From Thamnaconus septentrionalis (Eukaryota; Chordata; Actinopteri; Tetraodontiformes; Monacanthidae), in assembly GCA_009823395.1 (NCBI GenBank), contig CM020501.1, forward strand, positions 27,989,361-28,053,360: a DNA stretch of 64,000 bases, given 5' to 3'. Made by a program: the position numbers and the translations under genes. The notes below the pieces were generated by a model. It was not told the origin of the DNA, did not search any database, and was given only the letters and a program-made list of their open reading frames with translations. Positions 26,096 through 39,483 of the stretch are shown in pieces. Every line of letters starts with the position of its first letter. Within the stretch, counting starts at the first letter, position 1.

Positions 26096-29000
26096 AATGT
26101 TGGAATTTTTAACCACATTTAGAGTAAGAAGAGTCTTAATTTTTTGACCACTCATTGTAAAATAAACACTTGAAATTAACGCTTTGATCGAGCCAAATAT
26201 ATTTCAACACCCCAAGTATTTAGTTTAGTGGCAAGAAAGCACAATGCAAACACCTGAACATTTATAAATAACTATAAAAAGACAATACGTCTATTCCCAC
26301 TCATTGGCCACCACAGTAATGACAGCTACCCCACCGTTGTTATTCTTTTGATAATACTTTGACTACTACTGTTATTATTATCAATAATAATAATAATAAT
26401 AATAATAAGAAAATAAAATGTTAAAAATATACTATTAAGCTATCAATATTCATCAACATCATAGGAAGTAATGAACAAAACACAGAAAGCAATCGGTATG
26501 TATTTCTACAGACTCAGTCCCAACATGTAAGTGATTCGCTGTATTTTTTTTTTTATTTTTTTTTTACAGCTAAGTTCAGATGTTTCTCTATTTAACACTC
26601 AGTCTGCTGAGAACAAGAGGGGAACCCGGACACCTGGGTTGGCAGCTGAAAGGACCGGCAGTAAACAATGACTGGAGGGCAGCGGGGGAGCGAGGGGGGA
26701 CAGCTGGGCGCAAACAAGGCCTTTGAATGTGTTACTAATGCAGCAGGTGGGAAATCCATTGTACTACATATGTATATACTGTTTTAAATGCCTCTTGGAG
26801 TATGTGAAGGAGAAAAGAAGGAACCAAATCTGCTTCTTGAAAGTCTTCATCAGAGGTCCCCCCTCTCTTCGTGGATCCTTCATCCGCATGCTGCCCGACC
26901 CCCCCTTGCCCACCCACTATTTTCTGGAGCGCTAATTAGCACCAGCTAAAAGCGTTCTTCAATTAGCCTTTAGCTCGTGGCCATCAGAGGGAACAGAGTG
27001 TTGGAGTCCTGAAAAGTTGTTCCAGAAGTGGAAAAAAAAACACAATTCCATTTTTTAAGTGATGGAGAAATTTCCACTTGTTTCCAACAAGACAGTCGGC
27101 AACATTTATAGTTTCTTGTCTCAGTAGAGACAAAAAGTCTTAAAGAATAAGACTTGCTAGTCCGTGAACAGTCTTCAGATTTAGTCTGTCAGAGATGCGG
27201 GGGATGACATTTAGACTTGAGGAAATGGAATTCCATTAATCATTCTTTGAGAACTTCGAGAACAGCATGGGCTCCTTCTGGTGATGTGAATTGTTTGGAA
27301 GGTGGACGGCTGCCAGTGACTTCTTGAGAGACGACAGGAAACTGACAAGTCCACCCAGTTCTCTGTTTGTCCACTTCCTGTCTTGGTTTGTTATCAGACA
27401 AGACAAAATAGCTGCGTAAAGAATTTGCGGCAAACTTTTGATACCTCAGGATCGGAAAGAATGTCAGATTGGAGTGGATCCAATAATGGCCTCTGGAATT
27501 CTACTGTGATCATTATTGGGGGACAAGCTGTTGATATGGACCAAAACAGAACAAAAAGTCAAGCTTTTGATGTCCTTATTCCCGCTGGTGTTTACCACCA
27601 AAACATTGCCGTGACAGACCTCTTGTCTTGCTGACATAGGAGACAGGCACATCTGTTTGCCAATCACACAGAGTTGGGGTTGCCCAACGAACAACAAAAC
27701 AACTGCCCAGTTTTGTTTCCTTTTAATTATTTAGGGTCACCAGGACTGTTTGAATGACAGTAAAAACCGTCGGAAAGGCGGACACGTGCCGCCTCTTTGA
27801 GAGTCTTTTTAAATACCGTGACTTGTCATTGCTAATGTGCCAGTTGTTTGGTTTAGGAACCTTGAGCGAGGCTCGTTTCTATAGGCCTTTTGTGTTGGAC
27901 ACATTCCCCCCCGAGGGAGTGTTCGCACTGATGCGCTCAGTTAGGAGTTGACACATGCATGAATCAAACGCTTTTGTTTGATTGTGTCTGTGCTCAAAAT
28001 CACTTGTATCAATCCCTGTCGTACACTCTTATTAGAAATTTCCCAAAGCTTCCTCTAATCTCCCAGTGTTCTGTCATTAGCTTGACGCATGCTTGATGAG
28101 GAAATCTGCCAAATAAATAAACGTTTGGCGTGATGATTTCCAAAATTCATTCATTCAACAATCATTTATCAAATACTTTTTTCACCTCAATTTGGAATGA
28201 CTCTTGATGAGGTAGAAACAATAAGAATTTGCCTACATTCTTAAATTAAGCAATAATCACTGAGTTCCTCTGGATAATTCTATTATATTTGAAGTATATA
28301 AAAAAACGTGTGTGGTTGAAATTGACATCCCACTATGTGATTTTTTTTTCCATCTACAAAAAATTGAGGTTTTGAGCTATCCAACACGACCAGTACAGAC
28401 CTCAGAAAATAACAGACTGGTTATCCGTAAGGTCCATAGGAGGGGCTAGTTGTCTTTGACAACACGTTCTGTTCAAAGTCAGCATGTACGACAGCGCAGG
28501 TGCAAAACACCAAGGGCACGAAAAGAGAAAATTCACAGCGGATCTCCCACAATGTAAATTTCTCACCGGGGCCTTGACGTCTGTCACACAACACTGTTGC
28601 ATTCAAGGAAACTGAACAAAGAAGAGGACTTGCACTGTCAGACAGTGTTACAGAGTTACTTTAAGTTTTGGCAAGTCCACGGTCTCAGTCACCTTGGGCC
28701 CGATGCAACTTTTAAAGGGCTGCTTCGTTACCCGAATGGTTTTGTTTCCCAAAAGAATTGGAAGGCCCCAAACTGCCGAGCAACAATTGTGAGGCACTGC
28801 ATTACACTGCACACTGGCGTTTGGTATTATGGATCTGTATTCTTTCAAATACATAAACACGCTGGATTGTTGCCATCAGGAATGTGATTACATAATAATT
28901 GTGAAACTGGGACTGTAATTTCGCAAGGTAGTTCAGAAACCCTTCAGTCTTAACGACCAACCAGAGGTTAATCGGGATCCAGCCGCCAACAAGCTGGACT

Positions 29001-31330
29001 CGGACATCCACCAGCGGAACAACCAGCAGCTGTATTCCAGGAAGGGAGTGACGGCGGGAAGCGCATCAGATGGGCGCGAGAGTCGCGCTCTGATCCGCCG
29101 AGCCGCCGTCTGTCTGTCAGCGTGTTGCCAGCGGCTCCCCGTGGGCGGCCGTCTGTTTGAGGCTGTTTTAATTAATTTCCAATCAGAGCAAAGTAAATTC
29201 ATTAAGCGCTCGCTCTGTTTGAAGACGACGCTTGCGCGCACTCGCTCACATCCTGGCAACCACGTGTGCATTAACATATGACTGCGACTTGCAATACTAA
29301 TACTGTGTCATGTGTTTGTTCTCTTTTTGAGAGGCGATTCAGCAGGAGAAGGAAGACGAGATGCGTTTCCTCCTTTGAACGGGAAACCAAATAAAGTGTG
29401 TCAAATGAATGTGAAACTAGGGGAAAAAATGGAAGAAATTTGAAATTTGACAGCTGGGCTTGTCTTGGGTCCAATGTCCAGAGGAAAAAGGGACATGGAC
29501 CAGCCATGTGAAGCAATACAACGTCACCATTCTAATATGGTGTTTCCTTTAATTCTCTGGCCTCTTTCTTATTCTTCTCTCACAGGCTCATACTGACTGG
29601 TTGTGTAGCAGTAGGGCAAATGCATCTAGTGTTCTTTGGGTAATTCGTGGAAAGGGGTAATTCGACTCTGACCCACAGGACTGTAGGTCTGCGTTTTAAA
29701 AAGGTATTGGAAATGAAATGATCAAAGAGGAACAGGTTGATCTTCTTAAAGTGCTGAATTGAAGGCAACCTCGGTTACTTGAAGACCCTTCGTCTTACAG
29801 GCAAAAGTTTTTGTCGATTGTAAGACTATCTTTGGGACTCCAAAGTCAGTCGCCTTACAACACCACACTGACCTGACTGGCTGAGAGTCTACACACCCGT
29901 ACAGATTGCAAGAAAAGTTCTCTGCTGCACTATGTCTTTTCCCTGATGTCTTCATTTTGGACCCGTCGCCATTAAAACAAGGTTGCACCAGGCAGAACAA
30001 ACAAATCAATCCACTTGTGACACTTGGCGGCGCGTTTATTCAGCCAGCCGGCTGTCTGTCTGCTGGTGGAGGATGTTTTTCTTCTGAGGTTGTAGAAATG
30101 ATTTTCTAATCGGGGGAGAAGGAAAGAGAAGGAAAAGACAGAGAGTGCAAGGAGGAGAGGAGCGGCTACGGAGTCTGAAAGGGAGACGAGGAGGAGGAAA
30201 GAGTCTTCTTAGAAGGCTAAAAGGATTAGTCCTCTCATCTCTCTGGATCACAATGTTTCCTCGGATATGTTTGATCAGCGGTTCTGTGTGTGTGTGTCAC
30301 TACAGGGGAGTGTGTGTGTGTGTGTGTGTACGAGATGTTTGCTGTGATATCGAGGCTGCCTCGTTCTGATCCTATTACACGGCAATAAACATCAGCTACC
30401 AACACGGGGATTACTGAGTGTTTGAGGAGATGTGTGCAGCCACTCGTGGTTCTTGGCCGGACCTTTTATCTGCTTACGACGGAGTGGGCATGCACGCACA
30501 TACACACACATACATACACACGAGAATATTTATACATAAGCATATCATGGTTTAAGGGGCATTATAGGGAATATATCCTCTACCATTCCACTAAAAAAGA
30601 ATTTGGTAACAGATTTGAGCTATACGTCAACGTCAACCCACCTCTCGAAGGTGCAAAAAGAAGGTAGCTCGGTCAGAACTAGCCCATGCATGTTTGAAAG
30701 GGCAGAGGTTCCACCCACAACAGAAGAAGACGACATAGCCAAAGGACCAGGCAGGTGTGTTGAGTTGTTCAGAGAAAAAAATCTCAAAAAAGTTTCCAAA
30801 AATCGTTTCTAAAGGTTGTAAAACAACGTATTGTTGCTTTAATAATAATATAATACTATAATAATAATACAACCACAATACAAATATTTTCACACACAAG
30901 TATAAAAAGAAGATTAAATTGAAAAAGTAGTATTCAAGCAATTCAACAAAAAACACAATTGAATTTTTTTTTCCCCCATCGAAGTGGACGGACTGGATTG
31001 GCCGTTGAGCACATGGGGACAATGAGATTGGAGAACTTTTCGAATGCTGCGAAATGCCGAGTGCACCGTTGTCCGGGGATCGATTATGGTCCCTTTTTTC
31101 TCGCTACCCAACGAAAAAAACAACCTCCTGTGACACTTCCCTCATCAAAAAACAAACGGGACAGAAAGCGGCAAGTCGCCATAGAGCTAAAGTCACATGT
31201 TAAAATAACAAGAGAGACACAGGAGGTGATATATGTATATTTTTTAAAGAGATTTAAAGCTTTCGTTCTCCTCTCCCCTCTCCTCCATTTATTTCTCTTT
31301 CACCAGCTTCCCCTCCGCTCCCCTCCCATT
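26096..31330. other. intergenic, mostly unremarkable
   Basis: (AAT)n at 26382-26409 and short GT runs at 30283-30330. A homeodomain-site patch (GCTAATTAGCACC, TTCAATTAGCC) is at 26925-26995. A GC-rich block at 29040-29230 ends in TTTTAATTAATTTCC. No gene recognised. Confidence 0.4.
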
Positions 31331-31410
31331 TCTTTCTTTACAGAAAATCTAAATGGCTGACATGCAAATGGGGCTTATTAAATCCTATTAGAACGTCTGT
31401 CACGAGCCAG
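31331..31410. promoter_or_regulatory. octamer-containing candidate element
   Basis: ATGCAAAT at 31362-31369, a perfect POU octamer, with TTATTAAATCC next to it inside non-repetitive sequence. Activity is inferred only. Confidence 0.25.
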
Positions 31411-32109
31411 CAAAGGAGGTGGGGGGGAGGCAGAGAGAGAGGTGGGGTGAGGGCAACATGGGGAGACACACTGCAGCTCGGAGAACAAAATAAACTGCAG
31501 ACGCAGGAAGGTTTGGAGGGGAAGAAGTGGTGAAATGGGTCAGTTTTGTCCCCCATGTGGACAAAAATGCTTATCTGAATCAAAAGAGTTTATTGAAAGC
31601 TGCTCTTTGAATAAAGCAGCGCACTAAAGTGCACTTTCCAGTGCAGGAATGGAAAAGGCTTCACCTTCAACATCTGTATCGCAGTTTTTGGTCTCGAGGG
31701 AGGAGTGTTCAAAAGATGTTTTTGTCCAACAAGGTCCACGGTCAAATCGCCCACACGCAGGAGGGAGGAGACGAAGCAAATAGTCTTTGGATGGAAGGTA
31801 ATTAAACCTGTTTGTATCACAAACCCAAGCTGTGAACTCTCTTAATTGCAACCGGCACCTTAAGTAAAAATGCCTGATGCCTTCAAGTCGGAATATCCTT
31901 GAAGATAATGACAAAATAACAAACAAACAAAAAAAAATGTTGCGTCTAGTTTTGCGACATCATTAAAATCAGGGACAGTTTTGATTGAATTTGCATTTTC
32001 TTTTGTGTGTGTATATCCGGCTGGTAAAGCTCTGAGATTTTAGCACAATAAAAAGAGCAGAATAGATGAACTGAGAGTGGCGTGATGCTTTTTTCCCGCT
32101 GCCTTGTTG
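31411..32109. other. intergenic, nothing recognised
   Basis: No gene, known repeat or notable motif cluster. Confidence 0.45.
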
Positions 32110-32235
32110 CGAGGCAGCAAGATATGTATTTAACCATTTAAAGCTAATGACCCTTAATTTGTTGCATTTTAAGGTAATTAACTGGGTTTGGACCTGTGAC
32201 AGGTTAATGATGGAGGAGGAGGAGGAGGACGCTTC
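32110..32235. promoter_or_regulatory. candidate conserved noncoding element
   Basis: GCTAATGACCC, TTAATTTGTTGC and GGTAATTAACTGGG lie close together, followed by a (GGA)n run. Homeodomain-type sites are seen; function is inferred. Confidence 0.28.
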
Positions 32236-32429
32236 TGAAAGTTACAGAGAAATTGCAGCGCTGGTTATGATTGGCTGCCATTTTCATCCATGTGAAGGAG
32301 CTTCTCTCTCTCCCCACCTGCTGCTTATCGTCTTGCACGCCAACTAACTACTTGATGTAATCTGAATTTGTCCTGGCCGGCATATCACAGGGTATTACTT
32401 CACTCTGCCTTTTTTCTCTGCCTCTCATC

Positions 32430-32875
32430 CTTCGCTTCGCCTCCTCGCCGCTGCCGCCGCCTCGCTTTCATTTTTTTCCCTTTCATTGACAAGACAGAGA
32501 GGATGAGGGCCGTTTTTCTCCCGCCTGTCAATTATCCTCCCCCTCTTCCGTCCCCCACCCAGCCCGTCCGGCCGTCTTTTCGTCCGGCTTAATTGGCGTT
32601 GGGGAGACGCGCACGTCGTCCCAGCAGGCTTGGCCGGAACAATGGACGGAGCCGTATAGCTGACCGGCGCACAGCTCTGCCCAAATTGAATTGGAAATCT
32701 TCCATCTTCTCTTTAGCATAACAAAAGGGGTTGCAGGGTTTTTAGACAAAGGGCCGCTTTTAATGGAGAAAATCAATCTCTGGGAGGAAGCGGCCGCATT
32801 GTCTCCCGTCAGCTGTACAGGTGTGTCTCACCCGCCAGGGGCCCTAATCAGAGGTGGCAGGGGAAAGATCTGGAA
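32430..32875. promoter_or_regulatory. candidate enhancer with clustered SOX/TCF motifs
   Basis: HMG-box-type sites at 32638-32645 (AACAATGG), 32720-32727 (AACAAAAG), 32746-32752 (ACAAAGG) and 32797-32803 (CATTGTC), mixed with TTAATTGG, CAAATTGAATTGG and AATCAATC. The stretch is non-repetitive and has no coding signal. It is one of the better enhancer candidates in the gene-free part. Confidence 0.38.
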
Positions 32876-35223
32876 GCGGCAGTTCTAGTCACTGTGGGGG
32901 GCGGAGTGAGCGCGGGGTGCGGGGGTTGCAAGGCGTGGTCGGGTCCCGGTGAAGGCGATGACGACGGGCGCCTGAAGGTACGCCCGAACCCTGGGGTCAA
33001 AAAGCCCAACATGACTACCCAAAACAAAGCCAATCAAAGTGTGGAGGAAGAACGGTGCGTCATCGGTGAATGTGGCAATCCTCCAGTATTCAAGAGAGCA
33101 TGTTCCTGGTTAAGCTGCCTGCGGTCAAAGAGTCAGATTTCCCCTGTTGATAAAACCATGGCCCACTCTGAGTTATGCGAGCCTCTGTCTGGCTGCACTG
33201 ATCAGCAAAGGCACAGCCAAGAAGGAAAGAACATTTTGGAAACTTGAAATTTCCAAAGCTCATGTCAAAATGAGTGCACCTGACAATAATTCCAGACAAT
33301 GTTAAACACTTGACTCGGAAGACGTGGAGTACTTGGAAAAAATATCAGTCTCTTGACTGCACTTTTGAACTGAAATCCCGCAGCGGCCCCAGAAAGCAGC
33401 TCATGCTTGGAGGACAGAAGACACAAAGACGCTCGGGTACGACGACTCTTTTGAAGGTGTCCTTGTGTGCGGAGGAGGTATCAACCACTCCAATGAGCTC
33501 AACACAGGTGCAATCGGAAGAGCCAAAATGAAAAATGGGAAAACCGAAAAGGAAAACCTTGCACTGGATATAAAGAAGAGGGTAGAATGGTACAAGCAGT
33601 GAGAATCGGTTGCAAAGACACAAAGACATTCTGGGATAGATGTCTTGCAGGTGGAGCGTTTCTACTTATTTCAATTGGCATTTTGCAAGTTTTACATGGG
33701 AATGTTAAAAAAAAAATCATTTGCAACACAAACCGAAAGCCTTGTTTCCCGACAGTTCCCAACGTGCACATCACTCCTTTTTGCCTCCTGTGGTGGTTGG
33801 GCCCCATGAATGATTTGATCCCTCAGACATTTTATCAGAACGACGACAACAACGCAATCTACAACAGCTGACTGTCTCCCACCCCGACCCCTTCCGCCGT
33901 CTGTTTCCTGCTTTCCGTCAGTGTCTCCACCTCCAGTCTGCTGCTACCGTTAAGGAGTAGTGTCTCAGGCCTGGGCCCCTCGATAAGGTGAGTGTTTGTG
34001 TTTATCTGCGAGCACCCGGCCCCCGGCGCATTACCATGAGAATGGTTTAAGCCCTCTGCTAATCCGCCGTGTCTCCATTGTAATAAATGTCTTCATTCAG
34101 GCGCTGCTGCTGCTGCTGCTGCTGCCGCGTGGTGGCGGCGAGGAGCGGACAGGGATCGCGCCGCGCCGGAGAAAGGCGCCGTCCGACGTGTCACCTTGCC
34201 GGTCTGAGGAACTTCTCCAATGGCTGTTGTGAAAATTGAGAATTCATGGCATCGAATCCGGCAGTCGGCAAACGAAAGCTGAAAGGTTCCTTTGAATTTA
34301 GACTTTTTCTGCTCCGACTGCTGATGTAATTTGCCAACAACTCCCCAACCCCTCCACATGTATGTTATTAATTATAGTGCAAAACCAGCAGCACTTGGTG
34401 GCTGTGATTTACCCACCAAGTCTTGGATACTCCTACTTGAAGATGTGTATTTAAGTGGAGAGTTTCTTTTTTGTATATTCCGCAACCGGCCACTGGGGGA
34501 GGGGGATCATGCCATCCCCAAATTGCTGCTAACGAACTACATGGTCTGTCTGTATGGTATACGTCTACACAGTCTATCTATGTTTCTTCTAAGCGTAAGA
34601 CCCTGGAGTGCGTGTCAAATCGTCCAATAATCCTGCGTAATCCCAGACAAATGGGTAGTTAAATCCACTAATAATCCTAATGCACCTCACACTGCCTTTA
34701 TCCATTATTCCCTCTGCTTGTTATTTACATCTCCTCAGTTTAGAATAAACGAAATGGAACAGGGTGACGTACTCATCCAATTCCAGCAACAACAAAAAAC
34801 AAAACAAAACTGGGAGCTCACTTTCCACACAGAGGATGCGTCTCGGTTGGCAAAATAAAATAAGCCGGCGGTCACAGCCACACAGGTCTCGCCGCTAAAA
34901 CGATACAGCGGAAAGGGTCTTTTGGAAAAGGCACGTTTAGCCTTTCGCTCTGTCTTGTTTGAAGTAGATGAAGGGAGGGAAAAGGAACGGCGGAAGGAGA
35001 GATGGCCGAACCTCTTCAGCACCTTTTGATGCTTCCGCAGGGCGGCAGGAGATCAGAGGCGGCCCGGATGGGAGAGGAAGGGCGGCGATGCGGCGCAGGA
35101 AAGATGAAGTGGAGAGAGTGTAGGGACATAGATCAATGTCGCTGGCAATGCCCTGTGTGTGTCTCAGTGGTGGTGGAAATTCCCATTTAGTTGCCAGATA
35201 ACAAGAAACCTGTTGGACAAACT

Positions 35224-35262
<39 letters not shown>

Positions 35263-36498
35263 GGTACACATTCTTGCAGGGTGATCTTTGTGAGTTTAGT
35301 GTCCATGCTTTCGTACTGCCTGACCCAAACCCTCAATCTGATGTTATTGTTGGGTTGAAATAAGGTCAAATTTGGAATTATATTGTTGAGTAGTACCCAA
35401 TAGATGGAGTGAGCATAAATCATGCAAAAAGAAGAAAAAGAAAAAGCAGAAAAAACTTGTGACCCTATTTTAACCGTCTGCTAGACTGCTGCCACCACTG
35501 GTAAAACAATGGAATTTCATCTACCCTATACACTTAACTACTATAATAATCACTTGCTAATTCAGATATTTAAATCATGTTCAAGCCTAACAATGACGTC
35601 TTCCGATATGTACTGACGTGCATTATTTGTACTTGTACCATCAGTTTTGTATTTATTCTTCTTGTTCCTACAGTTGTTCTCTCCAACTTTGAGCTTTTCA
35701 CTGTTATATGATGAGTCATACGATGATGATGAATGCTCAGAAGAAGTCTCCAGAACTTTCCACAATTTTTTTGTAGTCATTTACATATTTACATTAAGAC
35801 GCGCATGCACACATACGCGTGCATGCACACATACACACACACACACAGACACACTTGTGGCATACAGTGGGATGAAAGATGGATGGGCAAATACTGAGTG
35901 GTGACAGTGCAAACAATGCCCTGGTAACCAGATGGCTGGAATGACGCATGCCATGCAGAAAAACACACACACACACACACTTGCGCATGCAAGCCCGCAT
36001 GCACGCACACAAACACACACAAACACACACAGCTGACAGCGTCGATCAAATCTCAATCGAGGCAAACTGCAGCAAAATGCGCGAACCCTCGGGCCATTCA
36101 TCATCGTCCGTCCGCAGAACGTCCATCATCACCTCCGTCTCCGCCAGCTGTTCAACAATCGTCCTCCCCGATTGTTTGCTGACCATCTCATCACTATGTG
36201 CGCCCCTCCCGCCCCCCCAAACCACCCACCCTCCACTTCTCAGAGTGTCAGCGAGCAAACTCAAACACCTCGGGTACGGAAGAGAGAAAACAAGACGTGA
36301 AAGAAAACACACCATCGTCGGATCAACGTCCTGAGGGTTCGCAAGGCCCCAAGAGGTCCTCAGCGAACCACCTCTGGGGTTAGCTGGGAGGATCCTGAGG
36401 TTTGAGAAACCAGCAGATGGCAAAGTAACCAAGAGACCTGTGGACGAGGTGCTGGCAGTTTCAGCACCGCGGACAGCAACGCCTCTGCAGACTTAAAA
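32876..36498. other. intergenic, no supported gene
   Basis: A block at 34030-34095 with TGCTAATCC and CCATTGTAATAA precedes a (GCT)7-8 run at 34102-34124. CA tracts are at 35226-35255, about 35815-35850 and about 35960-36030. The minus-strand frame at 36046-36432 ends with an acidic segment of coding-like look but matches nothing known. Confidence 0.4.
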
Positions 36499-36509
36499 GT
36501 GAAGCGCGG

Positions 36510-37800
36510 TTCAAACTTCGATACGATATTGAGAAAAATATTGATATTCAATACTATTTTTGATACTAGCAACCACAGAGATTTTAGTGCAAAATGTTTC
36601 TTTTTATTTAAAGAAAAATAAGGAACTTATATCTTGAGGTAGAGCACTTTTTCAAGTATTTTTCTTTCACAGTAACAGTATGCATTTAAGTTGTTTTTTT
36701 TTTATGCACTTATTAAAAGGCCTCAGATAGTCACACATTCAAAACGAAAGGCATTACAAAGCAATTGAAAAAACTGCAATTATATTGAGGTTGTGCTGCA
36801 GGTTCAGTCTTCTCAGCTTCAAGTTCTCTCTGACACTAAAAGAAATATAAGAGAAAGAGACATGGTTTGTTCCCATTTTTTTATATTTGTTTTTGACCTT
36901 GAATCAGGCCTTTAAAATAACTATGATCTTAATTAATTAATTATAGAATGAAAACAAAGAAGTACACATGAAAGTAAAATTGTTTAGCACAACAGCATCA
37001 TAGTCGATCCCGTCATCTTTGGTTTCTATTCAGATATTAACCAGTGCATCCGTCCTAAGGCCGGCCTACTCCAACTATATATCTGGTGATATCAGAGTCA
37101 GTTCTCTGGTCATATCCCTACCATGGATGTATCAAGGAAAAGCTACACACACTCAAACAGAGAATCATCTCCATATCCAGCTCTGTAGAGCGGATATGCA
37201 ACCTACTCTAGATTAGCTTTAGCTATCGCTTGCTAACAGGACAGCAGGCTAAAGTAAACACCGATATATTATAACTCTATGCAACACATGCCTGAAGTTA
37301 TAATTTTACCAACCTCTTTGAATTGATTATACAGGCCCTGGTGTCTGTCTTGGAGGCGCTTTGACAAATTTGTCGTGTTCGCTACTTTTGTCGGCACAGT
37401 TCTGTAGCATTGCTTGCACATCGGCTAGCTACTGTTCTTTGGCTTTCCTGGTTCCTCCCACTCAAATCCAAAGAACCTCCAAAACAGCACTTTGGCTGTT
37501 TTGTTTATTCATCAATACTGGTGTTAAAGGTCCTGCACATGCCATCTAAAGGGAGCTTACACAAGTACAATTATGAGCGACGACGATAAAAAACACAGCC
37601 AGCGGTGTTTGTGTGAGCGAGGGGCTGCTGCTTGTTGGCTCGCTGCGTAAGGCAGCGCTCTGAGTGTTTGTGTGCGCGTTGCACGTCTAAACCAAGGAGG
37701 TAGGTCGAGTATCTATATTCCGATACTATGGAAAATTTATATCGAATCGTTTTTCATTTTCAATATCAATATTTAATTGATATATCAATATTTTAAACAC
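36510..37800 (-). mobile_element. decayed hAT-type transposon with BED zinc finger
   Basis: The ends carry opposed CGATA/AATATTGATATT-rich terminal sequence (about 36516-36555 and 37725-37798). On the minus strand an internal segment encodes a broken BED zinc finger (37380-37505). The interior is otherwise AT-rich with no further transposase domain recognised. The family assignment rests on the BED finger and the terminal repeats. Confidence 0.5.
37380..37505 (-). pseudogene. BED-type zinc finger remnant of a hAT transposase
   Basis: Minus-strand pieces read SAV, then WRFFGFEWEE, then MCKQCYRTVPTK. This is the order of a BED finger (aromatic pair, then CxxC and TV..K). One base in a T run shifts the frame between SAV and W, and a TAG stop lies just before the CxxC part. 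The second half with the His pair is not recognisable. It is clearly non-functional. Confidence 0.55.
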
Positions 37801-38344
37801 TAATCTAGCTGCAATATTCTACTTGGTATGCCCATAGAGAGACGCTAGGGCTAATGCGCTAAATGCGTTATGTTAATGTATTCTGTTTGTTCTTGTTTCA
37901 TACAATTGGCATTTACACAGTGTGACAGTAGCCTATAAAGTCTGTTTACAACCAGCTTTTCGACAGATTAAGTAATTATATATGCCATATTCAAAGACGT
38001 ATTGGTCTTTAATGACGAGGCGGGTCGGGCAACAACTAAGGAACTTTCCGACCTGCAGAACCTCTGTTGCGACAAAATTCACACACACACACACACCTGT
38101 CCGCCATTAAATATTCCCACCATCCATGGGGCAGCAGCTGTACGGAGAGCAGCACCACAATTAGAACACATCGGCACCTCCCGCTCAGGCCGCAGCTGCA
38201 GCAGGGCGGGGGAGTCGGGGCTTGGGGGTGGGAGTCCCACTTTTATTCGGCGCCGGATGGGAACCGACGAGACCATGAAGGGCGCGATGCGGTGGAAGAT
38301 GGAAGACCACCGCGAGGGTTGCGGGCCAAGCTCCTCCCGTCGTG
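37801..38344. other. intergenic, nothing certain
   Basis: A short CA run at 38079-38097 and a CpG-rich patch to about 38340. No gene recognised. Confidence 0.4.
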
Positions 38345-38817
38345 TAGTGTTGCAGTCAAGACCGCACCAACCGAGACCAAGACATTATCAAGACCAAGAC
38401 TTTATATATCAAAGAAAAATAACAAGAAGACATAAAAAATGACCAGTATCTCTTTTAATTTCAAGTTTGCTTCTAAATCGAACACAACATCTCTTTTCAG
38501 CAAGGTATCTTTTAATAATTTTCTTCATTTCTCCATTTTGCTGCTCTGACAAATATTTTGAACCATTTTCAAAACAACTTTGCTTCATAAAATTAAAAAA
38601 TAAATTCACTAGTAATAAGGGGGCAGGGTGTAACCCTGAGTGTCACAAAGAGAGCGTAAAACGGCAGCAGCTGGATTCTTTTCCATTATCGCGTCATTGT
38701 AGTGTTGGCTGAGTCTTGACCGGTCTTGATCAAAAATCCAGAGTCCGTCCAGTCTGAGACTGAGACAAGACCCAGAAAAATCTCCATAAATCTCGAGATC
38801 TCAAGTACTACAGCACT
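38345..38817. mobile_element. inverted-repeat MITE, family A copy 1
   Basis: The left end TAGTGTTGCAGTCAAGACC and the right end CTCAAGTACTACAGCACT are near-inverted copies. The interior has repeated AAGACC/GACCAAGAC motifs and a GGCAGCAGCTGGATTC segment shared with 56797-56996. It is a non-coding DNA-transposon derivative of a type common in fish. Confidence 0.6.
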
Positions 38818-39483
38818 CCCTTGGGGGGGGGGGGCTCTTCCCTCCACTGCCAGCACCTGGTAATCAGCGTGTCAATAAACGGGTCGCTGGAGCGCCATCT
38901 CAAAATATTGGAGTTGCTGACAGAGAGGCTAAAAATACAGGGGCTGGTTGAGGCGGAGGGTGTTTTGCAGAATCGATTCGGGGTGATTGCGCTGTAGCCG
39001 AACCTTTTCACCTGCTTCCACTGCGACAGAGTACTTGGAATTTTAGGTTGGGAAAATTAAAGAATGCGTGACAAAGAAATATCCTGCAGCACATGCAAAC
39101 GGGTCATGTGACCCTGTGACAGGAAGTGAAGGAAGTGCTGTTTGCCCTCGCCCCCCGCACAGCTGCAGCCCCCCTCCCACCCCAATCCCTCCTTCTTTGT
39201 TGTTGCGGCAGAGTTTCTAATTGATGTGATTGAAAAATACAAAATAAAAGACAGCGGGGCAGACTCCCCCCGATGTTTGAATAGAGAAAGGAGTGATTTC
39301 CTGTCTCATTGTGACACTCGTGCGCACACATATGCATACACACACACACACACACAGGACAGGATTTTGAGAGACAGCTGACTCTCTGACTTCACTTCCT
39401 GCCAATCGGCGGTGGCATTCACGGAGATCCGCCGCTTCCCGAGCCCTCCGTCAAAAGCGCGGAACCCATCTGGGGTCTGTGTG
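38818..39483. other. intergenic, nothing recognised
   Basis: A G run at 38823-38832 and a CA run at 39336-39357. No gene or known repeat. Confidence 0.4.
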
